Shown: in pieces, positions 8,300-18,256 of the stretch
Numbering within the stretch: the stretch's first letter is position 1
How the letters are laid out: each line of letters starts with the position of its first letter
From: DASXZH01 sp036502005
GTDB taxonomy: Bacteria; Armatimonadota; Fimbriimonadia; Fimbriimonadales; Fimbriimonadaceae
Length of the DNA: 64,000 bases
Assembly: GCA_036502005.1 (NCBI GenBank)
Contig: DASXZH010000028.1
Coordinates: forward strand, 10,059 to 74,058
Reading direction: 5' to 3'
Notes under the pieces: model-generated
What the model was told of the DNA's origin: nothing
Databases searched by the model: none
The model's input: only the letters and a program-made list of their open reading frames with translations
Program-made: the position numbers and the translations under genes

Positions 8300-9406
8300 A
8301 TGCCACCAACAATGCGGCGACTCTTTGAATACTCGCGCGAGGAACTCTATGAGCTTGTTTGGGGGGAGCCTATGCTCACCCTCGCCCCAAATTTCGGTGT
8401 CAGCGACGTAGCGCTAAAGAAGCGTTGCAAGAAACTTGGCGTTCCAACGCCGCCACGTGGTTACTGGGCGAAGCTCGAAGCAGGAAAGAAGGTCAGAAAA
8501 GAGGCTCTCCCAGAATCATGGACAGTTCAGAAGAAAGCGAGTAAAGCAGCTCAAAGTGCCGAAGAGGTCGATAAGCTTTCAGTCCCTGACCTTGACTACA
8601 CAGTTATCAAACCTTTGCCGGTGATTCGAGAAACCGCGAAACTCGCCAACAAAGAGAGACCGAGCCCCGAAGGCTTGTTGGTTGTGCAGTCCGAAGGCAT
8701 CGTTAGACTAAAGGTGGCTTCGGCCTCGCTAAAGCGAGCTCTATGGCTGTGGCAAGAGTTGCTCCAGCGCTTACCTTCGCAGCAACTCACGTTCGATCCT
8801 AGCAACTGCTCCATATCCAATCGCAAGGAATCCGTCGTTCTGGAGCTAAAGGAAATGCTCGGCCGATATGAAACCGCTCCTACGCCCGAAGAAAGAAGGC
8901 GCCGCTATTGGCCAGACTCCAACGCTCCCATAACGCATTGGATCCCCAACGGGATCCTCGTTTTTCGTGTTGTTGAGCGATACACGACAGGACGCCAATG
9001 GAAGGAAACATTGCAGAAGCGACTGGAGGAGCGACTTGATGATGTCGCTATGGGCGTTTCAAATCTACTTCGACAAATGCACGAAGAAGCTGTGGAAGCT
9101 GCAAAGCAGCGGAAGTTTCGGGAGGAGGAGTCAAAGCGCCAAGAAGAAATAGCTAGCCGACGGCGATACGAGGAAGGAAGGCGTAAGCGACTGCTCAACC
9201 TCGCTGGTTCTGCAGACAAAGCGAAGACCATCAGAAACCTTTGCGATGAACTAAAACATCGAGCACCAACCGAGAACGGCGAAAAGCTGGAGGCCTTTGT
9301 TGCATGGGCTCTTGGCTACGCGGATCTTATCGACCCTGCAGCCAGGATCTTAAGAGATCTAGATTCCAACAAAGACCCAGCGCGGCCAACAAGCGAAGAG
9401 CTTTAA
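8300..9406 (+). CDS. conserved hypothetical protein with N-terminal HTH-like region and coiled coil
   Basis: The 368-residue protein begins with YSREELYELVWGEPMLTLA then GVSDVALKKRCKKLGVPTPPRGYWAK, a pattern I recall from a widespread family of unknown function whose N-terminus resembles a helix-turn-helix. Residues about 250-310 are strongly charged (EEAVEAAKQRKFREEESKRQ) and likely form a coiled coil. No enzyme motif is visible. The family often occurs on accessory DNA; binding DNA or acting as an adaptor is a guess. Confidence 0.75.
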   Translation: MPPTMRRLFEYSREELYELVWGEPMLTLAPNFGVSDVALKKRCKKLGVPTPPRGYWAKLEAGKKVRKEALPESWTVQKKASKAAQSAEEVDKLSVPDLDYTVIKPLPVIRETAKLANKERPSPEGLLVVQSEGIVRLKVASASLKRALWLWQELLQRLPSQQLTFDPSNCSISNRKESVVLELKEMLGRYETAPTPEERRRRYWPDSNAPITHWIPNGILVFRVVERYTTGRQWKETLQKRLEERLDDVAMGVSNLLRQMHEEAVEAAKQRKFREEESKRQEEIASRRRYEEGRRKRLLNLAGSADKAKTIRNLCDELKHRAPTENGEKLEAFVAWALGYADLIDPAARILRDLDSNKDPARPTSEEL

Positions 9407-9644
9407 GAAGCACCCTGCAACCTAAGGCAATTCTTTACGCAACGCAAAATTGCATTGCGGCTTCGCGCCATTGCCTGCCCCTATGGTTCAATTGCAGCCC
9501 AACACCTGCGCCAAACTGCTGCATTTGGCAATTCATGTGTTGCTATCATGAATCGAGAGTTTCCAGTGCTCATCTAATAAAAACTCCAATGGGGAATAAA
9601 GAAAACGCACAAGCCGGGCTCTTGGTGCGCCCGCCCTTCCCACA

Positions 9645-10246
9645 ATGTCCATTTTAGTAAAACGCGAGAGCTGCGACACGCTGGGTTTAGCTCTTATAAA
9701 ATGTGACACCCGAGCTCGCGAGAGGGTGCTCGTTGTCGGCGCGGCAGTCTTCACAGCCATCTGCGCTCAGGTCACCATTCCGATTCAACCTGTACCTGTC
9801 ACTCTTCAAACTTTCGCCGTTTTACTTTGTGGGATCATGACTGGGCCCGAGACTCGGAGCGTTGAGCCAAGTGCTTTACCTCGGAGCAGGTGCTTGTGGA
9901 GCGCGTGTTTTCGTTGGCGCAACTTTTGGCCCCAACATCTTGGCTGGGGGTATTTGATCAGCTATCCGCTTGCACCGGGCCTACTCGGCGGGCCTGCAAC
10001 AAAGGGGTGGGACCGAACCTTTTGGTTTATGTTGTTGGCCATGAGTGCGGCTCAGGCGTTGATCCTCACGTTAGGGCGTCCTGGTTAATGTTTTACGTTG
10101 GTGGCGCGGCAAACGCGTGGCGGTTTGGAGTGCAACAGTTCCTAATGTTTGAAAGCGTGAAATATCTGGTGTTAATCTTTGTCATCCCCAACACGTGGAA
10201 GATTCTAAGCCTCGAAGGAGCATCAAACGTAGCGTTGAGGGCCTAA
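9645..10246 (+). pseudogene. bioY: bioY biotin transporter pseudogene
   Basis: The reading begins with the BioY signature VGAAVFTAICAQVTIPIQPV followed by PVTLQTFAVLLCG. The family sequence then continues in three pieces: near 9851 one base is inserted so that LGALSQVLYLGAGACGARVF and GATFGPNILAGG read in another frame; near 9955 one base is lost and YLISYPLAPGLLGGPATKGW resumes in the first frame; near 10083 another base is lost and WLMFYVGGAANAWRFGVQQF reads in a third frame up to 10246. With the three indels repaired a full-length, roughly 200-residue BioY (S-component of an ECF biotin importer) is recovered. As it stands the gene cannot make the protein. Confidence 0.85.
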
Positions 10247-10250
10247 TTTT

Positions 10251-11324
10251 CTAACTGCCGTTGGCCTGTTGCTCGGCCCACTTCAACATCTTTGAAGCTA
10301 CGCGTTCTATTTCGGCTGTGGCATATGACTCACAAGTTTGCTGGAATAGTTCTAGTGGAGGTACTCCTTTATTGAAGAGTTCACTCAGTGATGTCGCTGG
10401 TATGATGCTCTTGATCCTTTCAGCTAGCTTCGAGCTATCGATTCGATCAGCCATTCCATGGAAGATGGGGTCCACAGCTCTCCAATAGTCTTCCTCTTCG
10501 CTTAGGCGTGAGATCAGGCTAGGCGCCAAAAAAGCTAACGCTGCCACGAGCCATGTAGCTATATTTTCAGAAAAAAACGAGTAAAGCTCGCCGTAATTGC
10601 CTCCGTAGTACTTGTCATAGATATTGTTGTCGTCAAGATATAGATCGAGAGGAATCGGTAAGGGCGCTCCACCCAAATAGTCTAATCCCGAATCCACCAA
10701 TCGCCAAACATGAAAGAACTCTTCGGTTTGCTCCATCGGCAAGTGAAAATCGCGCCCGATCTGGTCCGTAACTACATCCCAGTAATAGTCAAAGTGCATG
10801 AGCAGATCGTAAACTCTAGCCAAGGTGGTCTGATGCTGCCACTCTCGCTTGAACTCCGAATAGAAGGCTTGCATCGCTGACTCACGGGTCAATCGATCCT
10901 GCTTCCTAAACCGAAATGAGCAGGACTCTTGATCAACTAACTCCTTATATTGTCGCCTAGCCTGATCTTTCGCGTTAGCGAAATACATTTGGCTGGTCTC
11001 TATGTCCGCGATACACAAAAAGACCGGAATCGCAAAACCGAGCCAATAAGCTGCGGTCTTAGTGGAAATACCCGATTCTGTAGCGATATCTTTTTCATTC
11101 CAAATCAAAGCCGCAGCGGAAGATTTTAGCTGTATAAATACGATCTCTCCTCGCAGTTCTCTGTTCTCTTCAACAATTTCTACTAGAGCGTCAATTCCAT
11201 AGTCGCGCTCGGTGATTTCACGAGGTATCCAGTGCTCTGGAATGCTCGCCAGCAGAAGCTCTTTCGAAACACGCTCTTGCACATGGGAGTCTGCTCGAAT
11301 CGGATACTTTAAGTCATTGGCCAT
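10251..11324 (-). CDS. DUF4365 domain protein (restriction-endonuclease-like fold)
   Basis: The 357-residue protein opens with a DUF4365-like module: EITERDYGIDALVEIVE (residues about 37-53) followed by GEIVFIQLKSS (about 59-69). The D...D...QxK spacing is that of PD-(D/E)xK nucleases. The remaining 250 residues are helical and unassigned. DUF4365 proteins occur in defence and mobile contexts, and this one lies in an accessory stretch 6 kb from CBASS, but activity against phage DNA is inference. No partner gene is evident, since its downstream neighbour is the bioY pseudogene in convergent orientation. Confidence 0.7.
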   Translation of the reverse strand: MANDLKYPIRADSHVQERVSKELLLASIPEHWIPREITERDYGIDALVEIVEENRELRGEIVFIQLKSSAAALIWNEKDIATESGISTKTAAYWLGFAIPVFLCIADIETSQMYFANAKDQARRQYKELVDQESCSFRFRKQDRLTRESAMQAFYSEFKREWQHQTTLARVYDLLMHFDYYWDVVTDQIGRDFHLPMEQTEEFFHVWRLVDSGLDYLGGAPLPIPLDLYLDDNNIYDKYYGGNYGELYSFFSENIATWLVAALAFLAPSLISRLSEEEDYWRAVDPIFHGMADRIDSSKLAERIKSIIPATSLSELFNKGVPPLELFQQTCESYATAEIERVASKMLKWAEQQANGS

Positions 11325-11431
11325 GCAGTGCGTTCTTCTCCAAATTTGATGCCAAGCTCAATGCGTGACACCTCCTTACTACAAGGCCTTCTTGCCGAGC
11401 GTTTCGAGATTTGTCGGATCCCCACATTTCT

Positions 11432-12952
11432 CTAGCCCATCTGCGCAGTGATCCGCGCGATGCTGGCGGGCTCAAGGTCCAAGCAGAATCCGCCATCGTA
11501 AGGCTGAAGGTCTTCGCGTTGCTCGACTGAAACCGCGCAGGGGTCATCGAAGTTATTGTGCGCCTTCACATCCCCACCTTTGTAGGCGAGTTCATGGAGC
11601 GTCGCCTGCTTATCAAGCTTCAACCCCTGCAGCGAAAGCCGAACCTCCCTGCCTGAGGAGATCGAAAGGTTCGTCAAGGTCACCGTTAAGACTCCGCCCT
11701 GAATAGAAGCCGAACCCGAAACCTGCGGCAGATTTGCCACCAGGGGCGAATCGATCTCCAGGCGTAAGGACTCGCTGCCTTGGTGACCCTTATAGAGGTC
11801 GTAAACGTGATAGGTTGGCGTCTTCACCAGCTTGTCGCCTTGAGTAAGAATCAAGGCCTGTAGCACGTTCACTGTTTGCGCGATGTTGGCCATCGCGATC
11901 TTGTCCGCATGCCGGTTGAAGATATCCAAAGTAGTGGCCGCAAGCATGGCATCACGAATGCAATTCTGCTGCCAAAGGATTTGCGCGCCTACGGGCTGCT
12001 TGTGCCAAGCGCCCCATTCGTCAACTATCAATCCGATCTTGCGCATGGGGTCGTACTCGTCCATCAGGTATCGTTGCTGAACGATTAGCTGCTCCATTTT
12101 GTGGGCATCGGTCAGCACGCTGTACCAGCCTTCATCATTAAAGTCGAGAGCGTCCGCACCGGCTTCGCCGCGGTTGAAGCAATAGCGGTGGGCGGCGAAG
12201 CCGTTGATTCTAATGCAGTCTCTCGGGCCCTTTTCGTACAGCTTCTCAAAGAAACTGCGCGTCCAATCGAGGTCGTTGCCAAGAGGGCCGCAGGCAACAA
12301 GCTCGGGCTCGGTGCCCCCCCAGGGCCTAAAAAAGGTGGCATAACGGCGGTATTGGGCCGCGTAATCGGCGGCCGACATGTTTCCGCCGCAGCCCCAGTT
12401 CTCGTTGCCAACGCCCCAATACTTGACCCCGAATGGGTTTGAGGCTCCGTTCTCGATTCGTTGATCCGAAAGGGTGGTTCCGCTGGGATAGTTGCAGTAT
12501 TCCACCCATTCGCGCATTTCGGCGGGCGAGCCACTGCCTAAGTTGCCGGCCAGATAGGGCTCAGCGCCGATCGCACGGCAAAGGTCGATGAACTCGTGGG
12601 TTCCGAACTCGTTCGTCTCCACGCAATCGCCCCAATGAAGATTGACCCTTCTGGGCCGGCGATGCCGGGGGCCGACGCCGTCTTTCCAGTGATAATCGTC
12701 GGCAAAGCAGCCGCCGGGCCATCGCAGCACTGGCGGCTTTATCGCCCTCAGAGCTTCAATAACATCGAGCCGTATCCCCTTCCAATCCTTAATCTCCGAT
12801 CTGTGCCCGGTCCAAATCCCGCCGTAGATGCACGCGCCTAAGTGCTCTATAAAGTGGCCCTGAACGTTTGGGTTGATGGTGCCGACCGGCTCATCGAGGA
12901 CGACCGTAGCTTCTACTGCGGAAACAGTGGAGCGGGGAATAATCGCGGACAT
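11432..12952 (-). CDS. alpha-N-arabinofuranosidase, GH51
   Basis: This protein hydrolyses terminal arabinofuranosyl residues from arabinan or arabinoxylan. The hallmark segments are all there: VLRWPGGCFADDYHWKDGVG, the acid/base glutamate in YWGVGNENWG (E184) and the nucleophile in LIVDEWGAWH (E312), followed by a C-terminal beta-sandwich. I chose the ATG at 12952 because homologues start close to the SAVEATVVLD strand; the frame is open 38 codons further upstream to 13066. There is no signal peptide, so it would act on oligosaccharides in the cytoplasm. No linked transporter is seen. Confidence 0.9.
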   Translation of the reverse strand: MSAIIPRSTVSAVEATVVLDEPVGTINPNVQGHFIEHLGACIYGGIWTGHRSEIKDWKGIRLDVIEALRAIKPPVLRWPGGCFADDYHWKDGVGPRHRRPRRVNLHWGDCVETNEFGTHEFIDLCRAIGAEPYLAGNLGSGSPAEMREWVEYCNYPSGTTLSDQRIENGASNPFGVKYWGVGNENWGCGGNMSAADYAAQYRRYATFFRPWGGTEPELVACGPLGNDLDWTRSFFEKLYEKGPRDCIRINGFAAHRYCFNRGEAGADALDFNDEGWYSVLTDAHKMEQLIVQQRYLMDEYDPMRKIGLIVDEWGAWHKQPVGAQILWQQNCIRDAMLAATTLDIFNRHADKIAMANIAQTVNVLQALILTQGDKLVKTPTYHVYDLYKGHQGSESLRLEIDSPLVANLPQVSGSASIQGGVLTVTLTNLSISSGREVRLSLQGLKLDKQATLHELAYKGGDVKAHNNFDDPCAVSVEQREDLQPYDGGFCLDLEPASIARITAQMG

Positions 12953-13141
12953 TATGCTGATATTGTACAAAACGTTTAGGTTTATTGGGGGCTTGTCGGC
13001 TTTATCGGAGACCGGCGTTGAACCGCATCTGGGCAGTTTGGTTGCATTTCGGCGTAGCCTAGCCATGAAGAGGAACGACTGGATTCATTCAGGAACACCT
13101 GGTAATATAGGCCTTATGGAAGCTGCCCTCCCTACAATAGG

Positions 13142-15886
13142 TCAGTGACGCCTAGTGGGGGGCAAAATAATATTTGATGGATACTTGGCTGGGTGACATC
13201 CCGGAAGCACTTCATACGTAGCATCCTCAACATGCAGCGTTTGGGCATAATCCCTGCCGTTCACGGTCAATATCACTCGGTAATCGCCCGGGCGTTTTAT
13301 AGGCCCGTGTGTTATTGTCGTCATCCATCGAAGCGAGTTCAGACCAGCCTTGGCAGGTCCTTTCAAGATCGCATATACCTCGCTGCCGCCGGAATTCGTA
13401 ACCGTAATGTTCGCCTTGCCGCGGGCGTCATGCTTCAGGTAGTAGCTAAACAGTGTGCCAGGCTGGGTGTTTTTGGAAACGCGGCCTAAAGGGTTATAGA
13501 TTCCCCCCATCTGGAGGGACGGGAACAGGTACACGTTACCGGGAGACGTGAAGCAAACCTCCTTCTTTCGGTTCTCGGCGGTTAGTTCTTCTAAGGCTCT
13601 AATCGGCAATGTCCATATCGAACGGCCGTGGGTACCGATGATCAGGTCCAGTTCCCTGGGTTGGATCTGCAAATCGTAAATGGATACCGTTGGGAGGTAT
13701 CCATCAGGACTATATCTATCGCCATCGATGTTCCAGCTTTGATAGCGATCCCAATTCTTGCCCCTATCCATCGAAACCCACAGGGAGAACTCGGTTCCAA
13801 GAAAGAGCAAATCCGGGTTTTTTAGACCTTCTTTGATGACATAGCACGATTCCTGCGCCGGAAGATTGCCAATGATCTTAGTCCACGTCTTGCCATAGTC
13901 CTCGGTCTTGTACACATAAGTCTTCAGGTCCAAGTTCTTGTGCCCATCAAATGTGGCGTAAGCTCTCCCCTCAACATACTTGGAGGCACAAATTTGGGAC
14001 ACCCATGTGTAAGGCGGAAGAGCAGGGATGTTGGCAGTTATGTTTGTCCAGGTTTTGCCATCATCCCTCGTAAGCTGCACGAATCCGTCATCGGTTCCTA
14101 CCCAAATAAGCCCCTGCCTGAGCGGAGATTCGCTAATGGTATGGATGCATTGGTAGACCGTCTGGCCAGATCGCTCACTCGATCCGAATGAGAGCGGCCC
14201 TGGAACCTGCCAGTCCATCCTGTTGTGGGTGAGGTCTGGGCTAATAATCTGCCAATGGTCGCCGCGGTCAACACTCTTAAAGAGATAGTTGCAGCCGAAA
14301 TATAACGTTTTAGAATTCCACGGGGAGATGACAAAGCCAGGATAATATCCGGCTCTAAGGGGTGGATTGGCTTTCTGATACTGACCGTAAGTGCCTGGAT
14401 CAGTATAAGCGCCGAGGGGTTTGCCCAGTGCAAAGGAATCTACACGCTCAACACTCCCTGTGGCAAGATTGTTGCGATCCAGGCTAAGTTCCCTGCCCTG
14501 AGAGTAAACCGTCGTCCAATCGTTCGGATCGGCCATGCTGCCGCCCGCCTCGCCGCCATGAATGTCAACGGAATCCGTTCGGGCAACACCACCGTGAATG
14601 GTTTGGGTCGGCGTGCTCCAACCATGACCATCTTGGTTGTTTCCCATCACCCAATAGAGCTTTCGCATATCGTAGCCAATTCCATACATCTGGAGCACGG
14701 GCGGAAGGTTCACTTCCTGAAGAGTTGTGTCCCCTCCTGGCCGGCGGAGGTCCCACCCTTGATAGGCGCCGCCATCGTCCAACGTAATATAGTGGTTGCG
14801 ATTGGCGGGATCAATCCAGACGCCGTGCTGATCGCCTCCCGTGAAGCCGACGAACGTCTTCCCGCCATCAAACGTGTAGTGAGTTGCCGTGCCTTCGTAG
14901 ATTGTATTGACGTCGTCCGGATCGTATCGCACGACCTGGTCGTAGTACGGCCTGCCCCATTGTGAAATCTTATACTTCTTGATGAGTGGATCGGTTGGAG
15001 TTGCCGCCATCTCCACCCAAGTCTCACCCCCATCTGAACTGCGATAGAACCCGCTAGTTGGAGGATCCGCCTCTATCGCGGCAGCAATGTAGCGGGGATC
15101 CTTGCGAAAGAAATCCACAGCAATTCTTCCCATTTGCGTCTTCGGCAGGCCCTTGGTGACCTTGTGCCAGGTGTCTCCCCCGTCGGTACTGCGGTAGATT
15201 CCGCTTTCGGGGCCGCCGACATCGTACATATAGGGTCGATGGATGTGATCCCACATAGCGGCCACTAGGTTTTTTGGATTCTTCGGATCGACTGTGATGT
15301 CGGCTCCGGCGGTTCGGTCGTTTACGAAAAGAACCTTTTTCCAAGTTTTGCCGCCGTCTTTCGTTCGGTAAATCCCTCTATCCGGGCCAGGTCCCCAAGC
15401 GCTGCCTAACACGGCGGCGAAGACGTTGTCGTTATCTTTGGGATTGATGACGATTCTGCCGAAGCTAAGGACATTGGGAAGGCCCATATTCTTCCAGCTT
15501 TTGCCCCCATCAGTTGACTTATAGATGCCGTCGCCCCAGCCGATGTCGTTGCGTTGCCACCCTTCGCCAGGGCCGACCCAAACAAGGTTAGGATCCTGCT
15601 GGCTAAGTGCAATGGCGCCGATGCTTGAACCGCCCTCACGGTCAAAAACGGCGGTCGTGGTGTGTCCGCCATCGGTCGTTTTAAAAACTCCGCCAGACGC
15701 CATGCCTATATAGAATATTTTGGGGTCCTTGTCGTACACGGCGAGGCCTGAAACCCGGGATGACATTGCCGGGCCGACGCATCGTGCGGGAAGCGCAGAT
15801 AACAGTGACGACATGGGGGGTTGCGCTTCTTGCGCAGAAACTGCCATAGGAGGCAATGTTAAAAGGAGGAAGAGTATGTTTTTCAT
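13142..15886 (-). CDS. secreted sortilin/VPS10-like Asp-box beta-propeller protein
   Basis: The 914-residue protein has a Sec signal (MKNILFLLLTLPPMAVSAQ) and many Asp-box/BNR motifs of the form S/TxDGGxxW: STDGGKSW, TKDGGKTW, STDGGDTW, SSDGGETW, TEDYGKTW and MDRGKNW. This is the pattern of the double beta-propeller proteins annotated as sortilin-like or GH74-like. The last 100 residues form a separate beta-domain ending at LHVEDATYEVLPG. Carbohydrate binding or hydrolysis is possible but no catalytic aspartates can be assigned with confidence. A decayed tandem copy lies just upstream. Confidence 0.8.
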   Translation of the reverse strand: MKNILFLLLTLPPMAVSAQEAQPPMSSLLSALPARCVGPAMSSRVSGLAVYDKDPKIFYIGMASGGVFKTTDGGHTTTAVFDREGGSSIGAIALSQQDPNLVWVGPGEGWQRNDIGWGDGIYKSTDGGKSWKNMGLPNVLSFGRIVINPKDNDNVFAAVLGSAWGPGPDRGIYRTKDGGKTWKKVLFVNDRTAGADITVDPKNPKNLVAAMWDHIHRPYMYDVGGPESGIYRSTDGGDTWHKVTKGLPKTQMGRIAVDFFRKDPRYIAAAIEADPPTSGFYRSSDGGETWVEMAATPTDPLIKKYKISQWGRPYYDQVVRYDPDDVNTIYEGTATHYTFDGGKTFVGFTGGDQHGVWIDPANRNHYITLDDGGAYQGWDLRRPGGDTTLQEVNLPPVLQMYGIGYDMRKLYWVMGNNQDGHGWSTPTQTIHGGVARTDSVDIHGGEAGGSMADPNDWTTVYSQGRELSLDRNNLATGSVERVDSFALGKPLGAYTDPGTYGQYQKANPPLRAGYYPGFVISPWNSKTLYFGCNYLFKSVDRGDHWQIISPDLTHNRMDWQVPGPLSFGSSERSGQTVYQCIHTISESPLRQGLIWVGTDDGFVQLTRDDGKTWTNITANIPALPPYTWVSQICASKYVEGRAYATFDGHKNLDLKTYVYKTEDYGKTWTKIIGNLPAQESCYVIKEGLKNPDLLFLGTEFSLWVSMDRGKNWDRYQSWNIDGDRYSPDGYLPTVSIYDLQIQPRELDLIIGTHGRSIWTLPIRALEELTAENRKKEVCFTSPGNVYLFPSLQMGGIYNPLGRVSKNTQPGTLFSYYLKHDARGKANITVTNSGGSEVYAILKGPAKAGLNSLRWMTTITHGPIKRPGDYRVILTVNGRDYAQTLHVEDATYEVLPGCHPAKYPSNIILPPTRRH

Positions 15887-15944
15887 GGATTGGAGGGATT
15901 CTTGGATGTCTGAGATTTGATAGTCTGATTCGGCGGAAACTCCG

Positions 15945-16565
15945 TTCGCGTTGAAGTCCCCAGAACTTCATCAGTTGCATCTCCACATGTAAAGTCTGGA
16001 AATACTCTTTACCGGCGATGGTCCAGATCGCCTGGCAGCTTTTGCCTCCATCGGTCGTTTCATAAAGGCCCCGCTCCACGCATCGCCAGGTACCCCGCCA
16101 AATACGATGTTGCTGTCGCCACGGTCGATCACGATCTTGCCAATGCTGCCGCTTAGTGAAGTCGATGTTTTTCCATGTCTTGCCTGCATCGGTGGATTTG
16201 TATGCCTCCTCCTCCTCGTCCGGCATCCTTGCGGGGCCAGTTTCCCGATGGTACCGACCCAAACTAGGTTCGGATTCTTCCTGGTCAACCGCGATGGCGC
16301 CGATAGTCGACGAGCCTTAGTTGTCGAATACGGCCTTGCTCGTGGCGCTTCCATCGTCCGGTTTTGAGAACCCCTCCAGATTCCCAGCCAATGTAGAAAG
16401 CTTTGGATACTTATCAAAAACGGCCAAGACTGAGAATCGGGCATTAGAACGAGGCCCTACGCATCGGACTGGAAGACCAGAAAGGATTGATGAAACGGCT
16501 GGCTGCAGCTCTTGGACCGAACCGACAGCACAGGTGGAAACTGCCAGAAAAAGGACTAATATCAT
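15945..16565 (-). pseudogene. decayed, internally deleted copy of the Asp-box propeller gene
   Basis: Reading minus strand from ATG at 16565, the signal and N-terminus (AVSSILSGLPVRCVGPRSNARFS) match the intact paralogue's SSLLSALPARCVGPAMSSRVS. A stop follows SKAVFDN, and homology continues in two other frames (NPNLVWVG, then YKSTDAGKTWKN, then IGKIVIDRGDSNIVFGGVPG, then YETTDGGKS). It then jumps straight to the C-terminal motif GKEYFQTLHVE, matching GRDYAQTLHVE of the paralogue. So most of the centre (roughly 700 residues) is deleted and several frameshifts have accumulated. The start overlaps the stop of the TlpA gene by 4 bp (ATGA), so it was once a coupled operon member. Confidence 0.8.
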
Positions 16566-17878
16566 CGTTTTGCGAACCAATCAGCTACAGTTTCGTAAAA
16601 CTTCTTTTGGAATGGGTCGTCCCTTCTCATCGACGCTTCCCGCTCGGTCTTGGCGGCCCCTGTCATATCACCCGACCGGAACTGAACCCAGGCAAGAGTG
16701 TCCAAATAGCTTCCGTTCTTGTGCTCCGTTAAGTTCATAGCACGGTTAATCGCTTTGTTTGCAAGTGCAATCAGTTGGGGAGAGCGAAAACGGTCGTCTT
16801 CCTTCATCATTTCCGCGTAGGCGAAAATCTTTCCAAAGCCGTCTTGGTCTGGAGCGACGATACGCCAGGCAACTCCATCAAGGACATCAGCGTTGCCGTT
16901 ATCGCTTTCTACCAGCGTTCGTGCATAGCTTTCAAAGTCTGCGGCATTACCGGTCTTTATATCGATTCGGAGTCTTTGAAGCTTGGCCGCGTTAGACTGC
17001 TCTTCCAGTAGCGTCCGCAAATGGGCCAAAGATTTCAAGACGAATTCTTGGTTTTCCGGCGTGACCGCATTAAAGTCAGCATCGAGAACGCTTGATAGAT
17101 CACTTGAAATAGCTCCGAAGTGCAACTTAATATTAGCTTCGTCGTTGGCGCGAATGTAAACTCCATACTTCAATTGCCTCGCCAGCGCTGCTTCACTGTT
17201 ACCTACAGCGGCAAGGTCGTCCGTCGCTTTCAAAGCGCCTGCCCAATCCTTAGCATTTCTTTTCTTTGTGTAAGCTTTGAGGGCAAGCGCTTTCTTTGTG
17301 TCGTGTATGAAGGTTTCGGCTGCCTTTGCCCTGTCCCAACTGCCATTCAGCACCTTCTCGACAACTTTGCCGAACACCATCACGGACGGCGAGCCGATGT
17401 AGTCCAGTTTCCCATCCTTCCCGACGACAAATGCAGTGGGAATGCCATCCTGCGAGGCAGCGTCCAGCCAGGCCTTGGACATGAAGCCTGTCGCTGCGGT
17501 AGGACTGGCCTGATCGTCATTCGCGACCCTGTAGTCCATTTTGTCCCCCATCTGTTTTACGTACGGCTTAACGTTAGCCGTATCCTGCTCCCAGACACTG
17601 ACACCGATCACGGTGACCTGGTTTCCCAATTGTTCTGCAAGCTTGCTGAGCAAAGGAATGCTTTGTTTGCAGGGGACACACCAAGTGGCCCAGAACTCAA
17701 CCACATATACGTGTCCGGGCTCAAATGCCGCGACCGGCGCTCCCTTTACCCACTTCCCTACTTGGAGATTCGGTGCGAGCACGCCTGGCACGAGAGTTTG
17801 GGCAATAGATGGCACGGATGCGGCGAAGAACATACTGCCGGCAAGAGCACAAAGAAGAGGACTGCGTGTATTTTTCAT
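16562..17878 (-). CDS. TlpA-type thioredoxin-fold protein with TPR-like tail
   Basis: The 438-residue exported protein has a signal peptide (MKNTRSPLLCALAGSMFFAA), a TlpA/ResA-type thioredoxin fold with FWATWCVPCK (C67, C70) and the cis-proline region DGIPTAFVVGKDGKL. The C-terminal half is a helical, TPR-like region. It should act as a periplasmic thiol-disulfide reductase. The ATG at 17878 is preferred to the TTG at 17896 because it gives a clean signal peptide. It lies between a lipoprotein gene (47 bp away) and the decayed propeller gene. Confidence 0.85.
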   Translation of the reverse strand: MKNTRSPLLCALAGSMFFAASVPSIAQTLVPGVLAPNLQVGKWVKGAPVAAFEPGHVYVVEFWATWCVPCKQSIPLLSKLAEQLGNQVTVIGVSVWEQDTANVKPYVKQMGDKMDYRVANDDQASPTAATGFMSKAWLDAASQDGIPTAFVVGKDGKLDYIGSPSVMVFGKVVEKVLNGSWDRAKAAETFIHDTKKALALKAYTKKRNAKDWAGALKATDDLAAVGNSEAALARQLKYGVYIRANDEANIKLHFGAISSDLSSVLDADFNAVTPENQEFVLKSLAHLRTLLEEQSNAAKLQRLRIDIKTGNAADFESYARTLVESDNGNADVLDGVAWRIVAPDQDGFGKIFAYAEMMKEDDRFRSPQLIALANKAINRAMNLTEHKNGSYLDTLAWVQFRSGDMTGAAKTEREASMRRDDPFQKKFYETVADWFAKR

Positions 17879-17943
17879 TGGATTTTTTGAAAACAAGGCG
17901 GAGAAGTCAATATCGACTCGCTTGACCGCTGGGAATAACGAAC

Positions 17944-18240
17944 TCAGTTTTCGCCGTGTAAGGTCTTGAGGAAATCCGCTGCCTTTTCGGGATTTGCAAG
18001 AATGCCCCTTACTTCGGCTGAATGTCTCTTAGCAAAGGCTACGCGCTGGTCCTTCGGCAGACTCTGCAGACGTTGGTAAAAATCCGATTCGCTTAAAGGC
18101 GCATCCTGAGGTCCCATTGCTGCCGCAGCGGAGACAGCATCTCCCTTAGGCATTGGAGTGGTTATAACGGACAGATCGCGCTGGCCGTGGCATCCCAAAC
18201 AAACCAAGGCTAACGCTAATGGTGTCACTGCTTTGTACAT
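17944..18240 (-). CDS. small lipoprotein
   Basis: The 98-residue protein has a signal peptide with lipobox LVCLGC (C17), followed by a short helical domain (DFYQRLQSLPKDQRVAFAKRH). I do not recognise a family. It sits directly downstream of the prepilin gene and upstream of the TlpA gene on the same strand, with AGGAAAC as ribosome site about 8 bp before the ATG. Function unknown; probably anchored on the outer face of a membrane. Confidence 0.7.
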   Translation of the reverse strand: MYKAVTPLALALVCLGCHGQRDLSVITTPMPKGDAVSAAAAMGPQDAPLSESDFYQRLQSLPKDQRVAFAKRHSAEVRGILANPEKAADFLKTLHGEN

Positions 18241-18256
18241 GATGTTAGTTTCCTGA

